DNA from: Alisma plantago-aquatica
Lineage: Eukaryota > Streptophyta > Magnoliopsida > Alismatales > Alismataceae
Assembly: GCA_963693085.1 (NCBI GenBank)
Contig: OY856410.1
Span: forward strand, 884,146,835-884,210,834
DNA: 64,000 bases
Direction of reading: 5' to 3'
Position 1 is the first letter of the stretch. Every line of letters begins with the position of its first letter. Made by a program: the position numbers and the translations under genes. The notes under the pieces are model-generated. The model made no database searches. It worked only from the letters and a program-made list of their open reading frames with translations, and was not told the DNA's origin. Below are positions 11,278 through 22,165 of the stretch, one piece after another.

Positions 11278-13002
11278 ATGTGTGATGCGTCCGATTTCGC
11301 AGTTGGGGCTGTTCTGGGACAACGCGTGGTCAATAAACCCACCGTGATTTTCTATTCATCCAAAACCTTAAATGACGCACAATTGAATTACACGACAACC
11401 AAAAAAGAACTTCTCACCATTGTTTTTGCTTTTGAAAAATTTCGGCAATATCTTGTTGAACCAAAAGTCATGGTATGGACGGACCACGCCGCTTTTAAGT
11501 ACTTGATGGAGAAAAAGGATGCCAAACCTAGATTTATTAGGTGGAACTTACTCTTACAAGAATTTGATACTGAAATCAAAGATAAGGCGGGCATTGAAAA
11601 TGTGGTCGCAGACCATTTGTCTAGGTTGGAAAGGGTGGATGAGAAGGATTTACATATACCCATTACTGAGACATTTCCTGATGAAAAACGTTTATCTATG
11701 AAATCGAAATATCCTTGGTTTTCTTACATTGTTAATTATCTTGCCTGCAAAATTATCTCGGATGACTGGACATACCAAGAGAAGAAGAAAATTTTCCATT
11801 CTTTGCGTTATTATTTCTGGGATGACCCTATTCAGTTGAAGCAGTGCAGGGATGGTGTCTTACGCAATTGTGTACCGGAGGTGGAATACAAAAGTGTTCT
11901 TCGTCATTTCCATACACTACCGATGGGTGGCCACCATGCAAGTTCTCAGACTGCCGCCAAAGTACTTGAAATTGGCCTGTACTGGCCTACTCTGTTCAGG
12001 GATGCTTATGATTTTGTACGGCAATGTGATTCCTGTCAAAGGGCAGGTAACATTTCAAAAAGACAGGAGATGCCTCTCAATGTATTTCAAGAGGTTGAGG
12101 TGTTCGACTTGTGGGGTATTGATTTTATGGGACCCTTTGTGTCCTCAAATTCTAACTTGTACATTCTTTTAGCTGTTGATTATGTGCCGAAGTGGGTAGA
12201 GGCAATACCCACAAGGACTAATGATGCTAACGTAGTGTACAGGTTTGTCAAAGAATACATTTTCTATAGGTTTGGTGTACCAAGAATCATCATTTGTGAT
12301 GGAGGTACGCATTTCCGGAATCAAAAGTTCACAAAACTATTGAAAAAGTATGGGGTAAAGCACAACATTGGTACCTCGTACCACCCGCAGACACAGGGGA
12401 AAGTGGAGGTCTCCAATCGGGAGATTAAGAAGATCTTGGAGCGCACTGTGGCTTTCACAAGAAAGAATTGGAGCACCCTGCTACCGGATGCATTGTGGGT
12501 GTACAGGACGGCGTTTAAGCCACCTATAGGCACTACGCCTTTTAGGTTGGCTTATGGTCGGGCCTGCCATTTGCCGGTGGAATTGGAGCATAAAGTGCAT
12601 TGGGCACTGAGGAAGTTAAATTTGAGCTATGATGAAGCGGGAAAGAAAAGGTTGCTTGAGCTCAATGAACTTGACGAGCTGCGGATGAATGCATATGAAA
12701 GCTCGCGGATCTACAAGGAGCGAACAAAGCTAATTCATGATCGCCATATTCAAATGCGCGTCTTCAAGAAAGGAGATCGTGTACTCTTATTCAACTCTAG
12801 ATTGAAAATGCATCTTGGGAAATTAAAATCATGGTGGAGTGGACCGTTCACCGTAGAGGAGATCAAGCCACATGGTGCAATCATGGTGCGTGATGGCGAG
12901 ACAACATTCTTGGTCAATGGACAACGATTGAAATTGTATTTCGATGAAGATTACACAGGGAAAGTGAATGAGGTCAAACTCATTGCGCTTCCAGAAGCAT
13001 GA
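11278..13002 (+). CDS. pol RNase H and integrase segment, open for 574 codons
   Basis: The longest open stretch of the window. It opens with the RNase H start [14 protein letters not shown], then TDHAAFKYL and ADHLSRLE at its end. Integrase follows with an H-H-C-C zinc finger ([11 protein letters not shown] near 11905-11940, CDSCQRAG near 12026) and the D,D-35-E triad: Asp at 12121, Asp at 12298 (CDGGTHF) and Glu at 12406 in [21 protein letters not shown] block near 12840 matches the C-terminal DNA-binding region; no chromodomain follows. It ends at TGA 13000-13002. Same frame as the upstream pol segments, so it was once one polyprotein; the methionine at 11278 is unlikely to be a real start. 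Confidence 0.9.
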   Translation: MCDASDFAVGAVLGQRVVNKPTVIFYSSKTLNDAQLNYTTTKKELLTIVFAFEKFRQYLVEPKVMVWTDHAAFKYLMEKKDAKPRFIRWNLLLQEFDTEIKDKAGIENVVADHLSRLERVDEKDLHIPITETFPDEKRLSMKSKYPWFSYIVNYLACKIISDDWTYQEKKKIFHSLRYYFWDDPIQLKQCRDGVLRNCVPEVEYKSVLRHFHTLPMGGHHASSQTAAKVLEIGLYWPTLFRDAYDFVRQCDSCQRAGNISKRQEMPLNVFQEVEVFDLWGIDFMGPFVSSNSNLYILLAVDYVPKWVEAIPTRTNDANVVYRFVKEYIFYRFGVPRIIICDGGTHFRNQKFTKLLKKYGVKHNIGTSYHPQTQGKVEVSNREIKKILERTVAFTRKNWSTLLPDALWVYRTAFKPPIGTTPFRLAYGRACHLPVELEHKVHWALRKLNLSYDEAGKKRLLELNELDELRMNAYESSRIYKERTKLIHDRHIQMRVFKKGDRVLLFNSRLKMHLGKLKSWWSGPFTVEEIKPHGAIMVRDGETTFLVNGQRLKLYFDEDYTGKVNEVKLIALPEA

Positions 13003-13040
13003 GGAGCTTAATGTCGTCTAGCCTAAGACATTAAATATGA

Positions 13041-13063
13041 GCACTTGTTGGGAGGCAACCCAG
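13041..13063 (+). other. Conserved post-pol motif of Athila-type elements
   Basis: The word CTTGTTGGGAGGCAACCCAG, about 40 bp after the pol stop, recurs at this position in many plant Athila/Tat elements as I recall them. TGGG and CCCA can pair across a 6-nt loop. Its role is unknown; a signal for the downstream env-position gene is one possibility. Confidence 0.6.
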
Positions 13064-13177
13064 CCATCGATAGCTTAGTTAGTTTCTTTCACATTTGTAC
13101 TTTGATTTGATTTGATTTTGTTTTTAGTGTAAAAAATATACCATGATTGTTTGCTTTATGTGCAGGACTGAGGCAGA

Positions 13178-13730
13178 GTCGATACCATCGACCCTTGTGT
13201 CGATGGTATTGAGATGGGTACAGGTTGGCGGCTGCAAAAATCACTTTGCGTCGATACTATCGATGGCCTCGTCGATGATATCGACACACCAACAGATTGA
13301 TCGCAAAGTCGAGGTCGATAGTATCGACATGCATGTCGATACTATCGAGATCTCTGGAGATATTCAGACGCAAATTGTCTCAGTGAAGTCGATACCATCA
13401 ACAGGCCTGTCGATGGTATCGACCAAGTTACAGGCAGAAAGCGGCGGCCGGGCCTCGCGAGGGTGTTTCCCTAACCAGAAGTTGATACTATCGACTTGCG
13501 TCGATAGTATCGACGCGACACGTCACCGATCCGCGAGAGGAAATCAACGACGATCGCTGCATCGAGAGAGTCGATCCGTAGGACGTGTCGATACCATCGA
13601 CACCTGTCGATAGTATCGACACGTCATCGATTCGGGCCCCCACATCAAGCCATCGATGACTGTCGATACCAGCGGCGGACGGATTGTGCTACAGGAGTCG
13701 ATACCATCGACTCGCGTCGATGGTATCAAT
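13178..13730. repeat. Array of paired 15-bp near-palindromes (seven pairs)
   Basis: The unit is GTCGATA N TATCGAC, a 7-bp inverted repeat around one base, or its CC/GG variant. Unit starts, in pairs: 13178/13199, 13250/13271, 13314/13335, 13388/13409 (21 bp apart), then 13481/13500, 13587/13606, 13697/13716 (19 bp apart). A partial unit lies at 13662. The two members of a pair are usually in opposite orientation, so each pair is itself a larger palindrome; 13315-13348 is perfect over 34 bp. Such pairs also occur in both LTRs. The array ends 27 bp before a TATA box. Confidence 0.95.
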
Positions 13731-13756
13731 GGGCATACAGCAGTGCCGGCCACAGT

Positions 13757-13764
13757 TATATAAG
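13757..13764 (+). promoter_or_regulatory. TATA box upstream of the env-position gene
   Basis: TATATAAG lies 27 bp after the last paired palindrome and 205 bp before the ATG at 13969. Its placement inside an element, between pol and the last gene, suggests an internal promoter. This is inferred from sequence only. Confidence 0.5.
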
Positions 13765-13782
13765 GGATGGATTGTCATCATA

Positions 13783-13790
13783 TGACGTCA
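13783..13790. promoter_or_regulatory. Perfect TGACGTCA palindrome (bZIP-type site)
   Basis: TGACGTCA is the known full-length site bound by TGA/CRE-type bZIP factors. It lies 19 bp after the TATA box, near where transcription would be expected to begin. A chance match of 8 bp is possible. Confidence 0.4.
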
Positions 13791-13968
13791 CAACTTCAGA
13801 GCAATCCTTCTCCACTTGTGTCGTGCCTCTTTGTGAGAAATCGGAGCCCGACTACGAGCATCCACGACGCGCGTTCTTCACCGAGCCTTCATTGAGCGGA
13901 GATTGTCTTCTCTAACCTTCTCCGACCTTCTCTGAGCTCCATCTTATAATCCTTCTTCTTGCTCGACA

Positions 13969-15557
13969 ATGGTGCATGTTGCCGGCGCATCCTCTTCCCG
14001 GGAAAATCCAATGGAGATCCCGGAGTTCGTTCCTCCACCAACTGCTTCTATTCCTCGTCCGCGGATCGTTCATCCTTCCGCGGAGGTTCGGAAGGTCTAT
14101 GAGGAGATCATGAAAAGGAAGATTGAGCCAACCCGCTACGTCGACCGGGTGATGATCCGCAATCTGGGGTTCGAGGCTAATATGGCCTATGTGCTCAAGG
14201 GGCAGGCAAGGAATATGGGCAGGAGGCCCGATGAGATGGAATTCCACACTGACAGACAGCCATTCTTCGGTGAATGGCCCACGTACAAGGAGCTGGTGGC
14301 AGAATTCATGGCGTCACTGGACATATGTGTTGTGCCAAACGACATCATCGCCACGGATCATGAATGGACCAAGGGCCGCGTTTCTTTCCGGTTGTTCAAC
14401 AATGATTACACTTTTACTCTCCGGCAGTTGAACTCTATCTACAACTAGAATCATGGGCGAGATCAGTACCGGAGGCCAGACAATCAGACTGATTATGATG
14501 CTATCTTCACCGAGCTAGTGACTGTGCCTCCGGGCAAATATGTGATCTACCACAACGTGGCGGTGGCAGACTTCGAGCATTCGTTCGTGCGGATTCTTCA
14601 TCGCATGCTTTTTACCACTTTGTTCGCCCGTGGTGAACTGTCTCTTAGCAAGTTTCAAGAGACATACCTGTTTTTCCTGCACAAGTTACTGAAGCGGGAA
14701 GAGTGTAACTGGGGAGCGTTTTTCTTGCAGCACGTGTTGGCTGTAAAGAGGAGCATGCGGAAGGCTCCAATTCGATTTGGAGGGCTCATCACACCGCTGG
14801 CCTCCTATCTTGGGTTGAATTTCTCCCAACTGACTCCTCTCTCCAATAGGAGTAAGGTCAACTTGCAACATTTGCACCGCTCCAACCTCATCCTGCTTTG
14901 TGATGGCCTGGCGTATGCACACTGCCACGTTAATCAAGCATATTAGGAATGTTTGCTCCCCGACCCTATTTTCCACATCGAGGGTGCTCAACATTTTCGA
15001 TGGCCTGTCATTGCCATCGAGAGTTCGGATGAAGACGGTGGCAACGACGACAACGACGGTGATGGGGCTGAATAGGAAGAGGAGGCTTTCACTCCTCTTC
15101 GCGCATGTGTGGCACCTAGGAAGTGTCCCTGTATGCATCCGGGTGCATCCTCTTCTTACCAGCCTCCGCCACAACAGCTACCGCAGCCCTCACAACAAAG
15201 TGAGGATGTGTACTCCATGCAAGGGATGTATGCAATGCTGCAAGATATTCATTAGACGCAGCAGCACCACACAACAACATATGCCAGTATTCTAGATACG
15301 ACGAACCGGTTGCTAGATAATCAGAGGGCCATTTTTGAAAATGAGCGTCTCGTCCTCGACAACCAACAACACATTCATGATAGGTTGCATAGGATGGAGA
15401 TGCAGCAGCAGTCCTTTTATGATCATTACTGGAGCTAGAATTACTTTGGGGGTATCTACAGCCTCCGCCTATGCCCCAATATGATCCCACTTTTCAGGGG
15501 CAGTATCCATCCTGGGACCCCACGACCCCGCAGTACCCGCCTCCGCCGGAAGAATGA
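13969..15557 (+). pseudogene. Env-position gene resembling the ATHILA ORF-1 family, broken
   Basis: From ATG 13969, frame 1 reads 159 codons to a TAG (14446), and continues in the same frame past TAGs at 14944, 15073, 15253 and 15436. A frame change near 15450 leads to the TGA at 15555-15557. RVSFRLFNNDYTFTLRQLNS and GGLITPLASYLGLNF resemble the ATHILA ORF-1 protein family, whose role is unproven. The tail is acidic (EDGGNDDNDGDG), then rich in Gln and Pro. No signal peptide or membrane segment is evident in the readable parts, so an envelope function is not supported here. All five internal stops are TAG. Confidence 0.7.
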
Positions 15558-15616
15558 TCGGTATCACTGTTCCACCTATTAAGGTTATTTTTGACTATGA
15601 TGCCATAGTCGAATTC

Positions 15617-15631
15617 AAGCTTAGGGGGGGA
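15617..15631 (+). other. Polypurine tract-like sequence 1 (internal)
   Basis: AAGCTTAGGGGGGGA lies about 60 bp after the env-position gene and nearly repeats the tract at the 3' LTR border. It could be a second plus-strand primer site or a duplicated relic. Confidence 0.5.
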
Positions 15632-17121
15632 GTTGGAACAACTCTATCCTTTAGTTTTTAGTTTTTATAGTTTTGTTTATGTCATTTCTATCTTGCAATT
15701 CTTAGTTTGTTTGTAGGATCCACATTCTATGTAGTGTAATTGTGGATGTCTTAAGTCTTGTGTCATCTGGTTTGCTTGTACATGGAAATTAAGGGAAAAC
15801 TTAAAAGTTTTTAGTGTTTGCAAGCTTGTGTTGTTCAACTTTGAGCACATAACTTAAGAAAATGATTGGGTTTGTCAACTTTAAAATAGAAAATCACAAC
15901 TGTACATGCCTAGGATTCATGAAAAGTGGACATAATTGGTTGCTTGAGCCTAAACTGACCAAATGATAATGAGACTTTAATTTGAAGTAAGAGAGAGATA
16001 CCTCTTAATTGCTACACAGGTCAATAAGGAGGGACACATAATAATTTGCAAAGGTTCAGTCAATTAGTCTTGTGATCTTTCCACTCTCATTGTTTTCATA
16101 CTCCGCCTTAAGAACTGGAAGTACATTACGATTTTAACCTCGTTGATTGCATTTCATGTAGACAGGACTTGCATTGCAACTATTTTCACATGGTTTGCAT
16201 GAAAATAATTTTTTTTGATTAGTTATACATGCACATCCTCTGTAGGTGCATGTCATTTAGATGCATGACTATCATTTTGTAGCTGTATTTACATTTTTAT
16301 GCATATCAATCACATCATGCATCTTATATCTTCTGAAACATTAAAGGTGATAAACTTGTTCCATACCTTCTGAATGCTTCAAGTATACAGTTATGCAACA
16401 AGAAGTGAGCCCGACAAATAATTCATTGTCATTATTGGATATAAGGGCCTTAAAAAAAGAAGAAAAAAAGAAGAAAAATATGAAAATGAAAAAAAAATGA
16501 GAAGTAAATAGGAATGAGAGGGAGAAGGGAACATGCTTTTCACTACATATTAAGAAGAATAAGAACATGATGTTGTTCTCTTAGATATTCCATCTCACCT
16601 TGAGACGGAATGATAGTGCATGCATCATTCCACCCAAATGTAGGCATTAGGGCATTTACACTTGCATAAGCATCATTTAGGTCATTTTTGCTTTGTGCAT
16701 GTTGAAACCGTATAATGCTTCCATGTCTTCCATGAGCCACCCATTCCATCCACCCGTTGCTCGAATTGGTAGGCCACCGTGATTTTCTCCTCACTTGTGA
16801 ATATCAGGAGAACTGCTTCCATGTAGATGGTAGTTAGGGCGAGCAACATAGAATAGGAGATCACAAGATGCACCGAGGCTGAACCGGAGAATTTTATTAT
16901 GCTAACTGCCTTATATGATAGTGTTCATCAATTTTGAGGTAGATATCTTTTATGGATGATTATTGTTGCCTTTAGGGTAATTATCATTCTGCGGTTAGTA
17001 AGGGCCAGAATGTGAATGTCCGGTGGGGATCATATGGTGATGTTGGTTGTGATGATCTGTTCTTTAGTTGACCCTCACAATTCTATTCTAAAGTTTAGTT
17101 GCTTGAGGGCGAGCAATGTTC
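15632..17121 (+). other. Long 3' untranslated region of the Athila-like element
   Basis: About 1.5 kb between the env-position gene and the 3' LTR with no convincing reading frame. It contains T-rich tracts after 15640 and an A/G-rich stretch at 16455-16520. Long untranslated 3' regions are known in Athila-type elements. Confidence 0.6.
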
Positions 17122-17134
17122 AAGCTTAGGGGAG
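17122..17134 (+). other. Polypurine tract at the 3' LTR border
   Basis: AAGCTTAGGGGAG is followed by TT and the LTR start TGATGCG at 17137. It is the expected plus-strand DNA priming site and fixes the LTR boundary and the orientation of the element. Confidence 0.8.
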
Positions 17135-17369
17135 TTTGATGCGATGATTTTGAGTCACATTTATAGACATATTTTACTTGGGTTTAATGCATTTATTGGT
17201 CATTTTGGTGGTTAATATTGCATGATTCATTTACTTTGGTCTATGATCCTTCTCAGTGTCAAATCTCCCTTATTTTGGTATTTTGAGCATAAATTATTAC
17301 AATAATATGTTTTATTTCAGCTTATGTGGTTTTGTGTTGTAATTTCAGGAAAAATGAATATCTGCTACT

Positions 17370-17710
17370 GTTGATACCATCGACAGTGGTCGATACCATC
17401 GACGAGACCACAGGTTGCCAACCGCAAGGAGCATTGTAGAGTCGATACTATCGACAGGAGAGTCGATGGTATCGATATATCATCAGGTCGCTGTCTAGAG
17501 GATAGTCGATACTATCAACCTAGAAGTCAATACTATCGACAAGTGGAGCTACATCGACAGAAAAGGACAAAAACTGATGCCTTAGGATGTCGATACCATC
17601 GACCCTCGTCGATGGTATCGAGTTAGCATCAGTTGTGACAAAGAAAAGAAAAGAAGACAAGCCGATACCGTGCAAATTCGATACCATCGACTCGCGTCGA
17701 TGGTATCGAC
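17370..17710. repeat. Paired near-palindromes in the 3' LTR (five pairs)
   Basis: Unit starts: 17370/17389, 17441/17462, 17505/17526, 17589/17608 and 17677/17696, that is, 19, 21, 21, 19 and 19 bp apart. Units vary at one or two bases. The truncated 5' LTR keeps 7375/7394 (19) and 7446/7467 (21) plus an orphan at 7510 whose partner was deleted. Confidence 0.93.
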
Positions 17711-20616
17711 ACCGTCAGATACAAGTTTGCTTCAGATCAATCTAAATCTGACGGTTGTGATATTTTTGCAACTTAACGCAGGAATTATACCTAATGACAG
17801 TGGCCAAGAGCAATCTATCACATCATTAGCTGATGCACACGTCCCGAGAAGGTGTGGAGAGAAGAACGGAGCCCAGAAGCACGCCCCAGCCGTTCCAGAG
17901 GAGAAAAAGACGTTCTCCACCGCCAAAAGGCTGTAGATCACGTATTCCATGCCGAGGAATGCTTGGATCTCCTCCGTTCAGGGTTTTTTTTTACTTATTC
18001 ACATTTTTCTCCATGTGTGCCTTTTTCTCTATCATGTTTTGCTTTGAGATGAACATGCAGGATTAATCCCCTTTGTCTTTAGGACCGGGAGAAGCTCGGG
18101 GAAGCATTGTATGACATTTTTACCATAGTAATTCATCATTTATCTCTTAAATCTGTGGTATGAATTCGTTTTCTCAATTATTGTGGGCTCTGATCTCCAA
18201 ACCATGACATTAACACGATTAAAACTTAGCGGAAGCGAATCGGTAATCAGCGGAAGACAGAAATCATGGGAAATTAAAACTTTTCGAGATAAGAACTTGT
18301 ATCCATAAAAACTCCTTTTATAAAGAGAGGTAACTGTTTACATCTCAGGATAATTACTTCTTGAGTAATTATATACATCAAGATACAAAATCTCAAGATC
18401 ACATAACACAAGACTCCAAGACCTGAGAGTACAGAGGACACATAGGACTGACTCTAACTACACCACATGGCAGGACAAATCTCCACCTGAGATTACTGCT
18501 GCCCCTGGTGCTGCTGCTGCTGAGACTGATCACCTGTAGGCTGGTTCCTTCGTCTCCGACGTCCACCTAAAAAGTTGAAGTCTACGGGGTGAGACAATTA
18601 TACATAATTGTCCCAGCGAGAGTTATAACTCTTCGCCAGAAGCTTTATTATAACATCAAAGATTATTTTAAACAGTAAATCCTTCAAAGCATTCTATAAC
18701 AGTTGCAGATATAACAAGATCTCTACAAATTAGGAGATATGGAGAATATCAACATTATTGCAATGTAACATCAATCAACTAACTTGGAGTCATCTCTAAC
18801 AAGTTATACTACATGGTTGATTATGTTTTACAAACAACATTATGCCCTGTGGAGATGAGGCTTACCACTCAAACTCCAACTGATCGCTGAGAAGCCGCAT
18901 CAGTATCATACATAGGTCATTAAGAGAGCCGGATTCTCATGACCTTCACCTTCCTCAGTCAGTAAGAGGATCACTTGTAGGACATCTCGTGTCTCTACTA
19001 TTATAGCTCACCAGGGTAAACTGGTCCTTCGCTATTCTAGAGTCACAGTGGCGTTCTGTACTCTCTTCGTCATCAGGAGGTTTCATATTTACCTACCACT
19101 GATACGGATATCTGTGTTGTCTTCGTCATTAGGAGGTTTCATGTTTACCTACCACTGATACGGTATGGAACTATAGTGAAGGATGGATGGATTACACATC
19201 TTCATCACTTTCCTACACTAGGATGTAAGGTTCTACACATCCATGTACCCCACATACTCAAAAGTATGTGCTCCAGGAGTTCCCTGAGGAAAACCTGTTT
19301 CACCATCACTTAATTTCTGACAATGATGGATCTATGATCAGGGCTCTACATTATACTTGATTAGTTAGGTACATTCAGTATTCTTTAACAACATACATTG
19401 TTCCGCAAACAATAACAATAGCATAGCAGCTATAAAAGAAGAATACTAAATGTAGCAGGCCTAACTCATATCAATCATTATTTCTCCTTATCCTCATCAC
19501 AAGTCATCTCTAAGGCATGACCTTGATGGTATTCATGGCTCTCATAGCCCATTATCAGCATAGGATGCCACTGGTAAGGCATCAGATTACTTTACTTATT
19601 CATAAGGCTATCACATGCCTTCAATGAAAATAACATCAACATCCCTACCTGGATATGATTACCTTCATATCAGAACCTGCATGGTTAATACATCTGATAA
19701 AGGTAATACAACAATAAGGAATGTACTTCCTACTCTTGTCATAAGAGTTAAATCTTTAATTCAATTCAAATAGAGTTTATTGCTCAAAAGCATGCCATTA
19801 CCCTTGAATTAGGGTTTACTATTCACATTACATGTCATCACCCTTGAATTAGGGTTTACTATTCACTTCAAGGTGAATTAAACTCATAACAACATCATGT
19901 ATGAGTAACATCTTCATCGATACTCTTGGATTAGTTAAAGGTTCATCATTTATCATAATTAGGGATTCTATGATCTCACACAGGTGGATCATACCCTAAT
20001 TATGCTCATTTATGTGCATTGGAGATACTTTACTCGAGTTTTCACTTAAAAAGGGTACTTTCTCTTTCTAGAAGTACTTTCTCTCTCTAGAAGTACTTTC
20101 TCTCTCATCATAATGTTAGGTGATGTCAACATCACTCTAAAACAGGTTAGATTGAGTCATCATAGGCTAACATAGCCAAAAGCATCACCATTATGTGATT
20201 AGAGTTACTTTCTCTCTCTAGGGTACTTTCTCTCTCTAGAGTACTCTCTCTTTCATCATACTAATGGTTGATGGTAACATTAGATTATATCAAGTTGGAT
20301 AGAGTCATTATGACTAAAAACATCATTCTCATGTAATTAGGGTTTGAATTGAGCAAGGTATAACTTAATTGACCCTTCAGGGGTATTTTGGTAATTCACC
20401 CCATTGATCATCATCATGGTCAAAAACCTTAGTCAAATAACTCCTTACTATCCTAGATTATCATTAGGGTTTGATTTGGGCAACATTGAACCATTTACAT
20501 CATCAAATGATTGGATGAGGTCAACCTTGAATCACATTGATTGATTTCAATCATTAATTATCAATTGGGTTGAGATTGGTTGAAAGTGTTGACCGTTTGC
20601 CCACTTTGACCCTCCA

Positions 20617-21165
20617 AGACCGCGAGCCCCTTTCTAGCTCCAAGACCGTGAGCCCCCTTAGGCTTCAAGACCGTGAGCCTCTTCATGGTCTTGAGATCGT
20701 GAGCCCCCTCATGGTCTTGAGATCGTGAGCCCCCTCATGGTCTTGAGATCGTGAGCCCCCTCATGGACTTGAGACCGTGAGCCCCCTCATGGACTTGAGA
20801 CCGTGAGCCCCCTCATGGTCTTGAGACCGTGAGCCCCCTCAAGGACTTGAGACCGTGAGCCCCCTCATGGACTTGAGACCGTGAGCCCCCTCATGGTCTT
20901 GAGACCGTGAGCCCCCTCATGGACTTGAGACCGTGAGCCCCCTCATGGACTTGAGACCGTGAGCCCCCTCATGGTCTTGAGACCGTGAGCCCCCTCATGG
21001 ACTTGAGACCGTGAGCCCCCTCATGGACTTGAGACCGTGAGCCCCCTCATGGTCTTGAGACCGTGAGCCCCCTCATGGTCTTGAGACCGTGAGCCCCCTC
21101 ATGGACTTGAGACCGTGAGCCCCCTCATGGACTTGAGACCGTGAGCCCCCTCATGGTCTCAGCCG
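20617..21165. repeat. 26-bp tandem array, about 20 units
   Basis: The unit GACCGTGAGCCCCCTCATGG plus a six-base GGTCTTGA- or GGACTTGA-type linker repeats with a 26-bp period (for example 20701 and 20727). The first few units (before about 20690) are variable in length. Units alternate between ATGGTC and ATGGAC versions; the first makes the palindrome GGTCTTGAGACC, the second breaks it. It is GC-rich against an AT-rich background. Confidence 0.95.
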
Positions 21166-21423
21166 CTTGGTCCTTCAACAGGGCTCAAAGATGCAACCGA
21201 TAATGTCAACCCATGTTGAAGCCCTCAAATGGTCAAAGCTATGTTGACCACTATGGGTTTAGTCAATTAAGATTATGCTTGATCACTTGGTCATTCAATT
21301 GACCCATAATGGTTAACCAATTATAGTTGAAATCGATTCAATTAGGGTCTATCAATGTTCACCCATCAACACTCAACAGTGTGCATCAACACAAAGTTGA
21401 ACCCTTCAATTGAGCTCCAATTG

Positions 21424-22165
21424 GGCCCAAACTTGGCCCAAACGGTCTTGAGATCATGTGGGTGGACCCCACATGGTCTTGAGACCGTTTGCCCAAGATT
21501 TTATCAAAGTCTAAGGTGATTTGATAGGGGTTGAACCATGATTGAACCACAAACAGAAATTTTTTTTTTTAATTACTAACTTATTTGCAATTGGGTGTTC
21601 AATTGGTCAAATTACTCAACCCTAGACCTTCAAACGGTCTTGGGTGATTGCCCTCACGGTCTTGAGACCGTTTGGTGACCCCCAAACGGTCTTGAGACCG
21701 TTTAGGTCAAACAACCCTAAAAACCCTAATTAGGTCACCATAATTTCAGTACTGATTTTTTTCTAGGGTTAGCCTTAGTATTCACCCTTCAACTCTTAGC
21801 CCGTTTGGAATTAGACCATAAAACTTGGTGAGTTGTTAATTAACATAATTTTGAACAGTAATCTCATACGGTCAACGCTTAGTCAACGACCTTACACGGT
21901 CTTGAGACCGTTTGCCCAAAAAGGCAATTTCAGACCGTTTGAGAATCAGCAATTAATTCATTTAAAGTTGTGACTTAAAAAGGTCATATCTCCCGATTCC
22001 TTTGGAGTTAGTCTCTCAAATTTTGAGGGTAATTAGCCTATATAATTAGGAACAGATTTATTATACGGTCCACGCTCGGTCAACGGGGACAAACGGTCTT
22101 GAGACCGCGAGCCCTCTCACGGTCTCGAGACCGTTTGCTCACCTCGCGGTCTTGAGTCCGAGAGA
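21424..22165. repeat. Dispersed ACGGTCTTGAGACCGT quasi-palindromes
   Basis: ACGGTCT, two bases, AGACCGT: a 7-bp inverted repeat. Full or near-full copies occur near 21443, 21475, 21657, 21685, 21897, 22094, 22119 and 22148, usually followed by TTGCCC or TTAGG-like sequence. They extend the core of the tandem array into single, widely spaced sites. Confidence 0.85.

Noticed and set aside
9453..11663. Minus-strand and alternative-frame ORFs over pol
   Set aside because: Shadows of the plus-strand pol frame, which has clear protease, RT, RNase H and integrase motifs.
13178..13730. CRISPR-like or satellite interpretation of the palindrome array
   Set aside because: Units are paired at fixed distances in alternating orientation, with no repeat-spacer regularity and no cas genes.
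13143..13753. ORFs across the paired-palindrome array (Asp-Thr-Ile and Val-Ser-Thr repeats)
   Set aside because: Repeats without stops in some frames create open frames; no protein logic, and the DNA-level symmetry explains the sequence better.
13969..14946. True envelope glycoprotein
   Set aside because: No signal peptide, membrane segment or fusion-like region in the readable parts; resemblance is to the ATHILA ORF-1 family of unknown function.
20617..21165. CRISPR-like array
   Set aside because: 26-bp units are contiguous without unique spacers, in a plant LTR; it is a tandem repeat.
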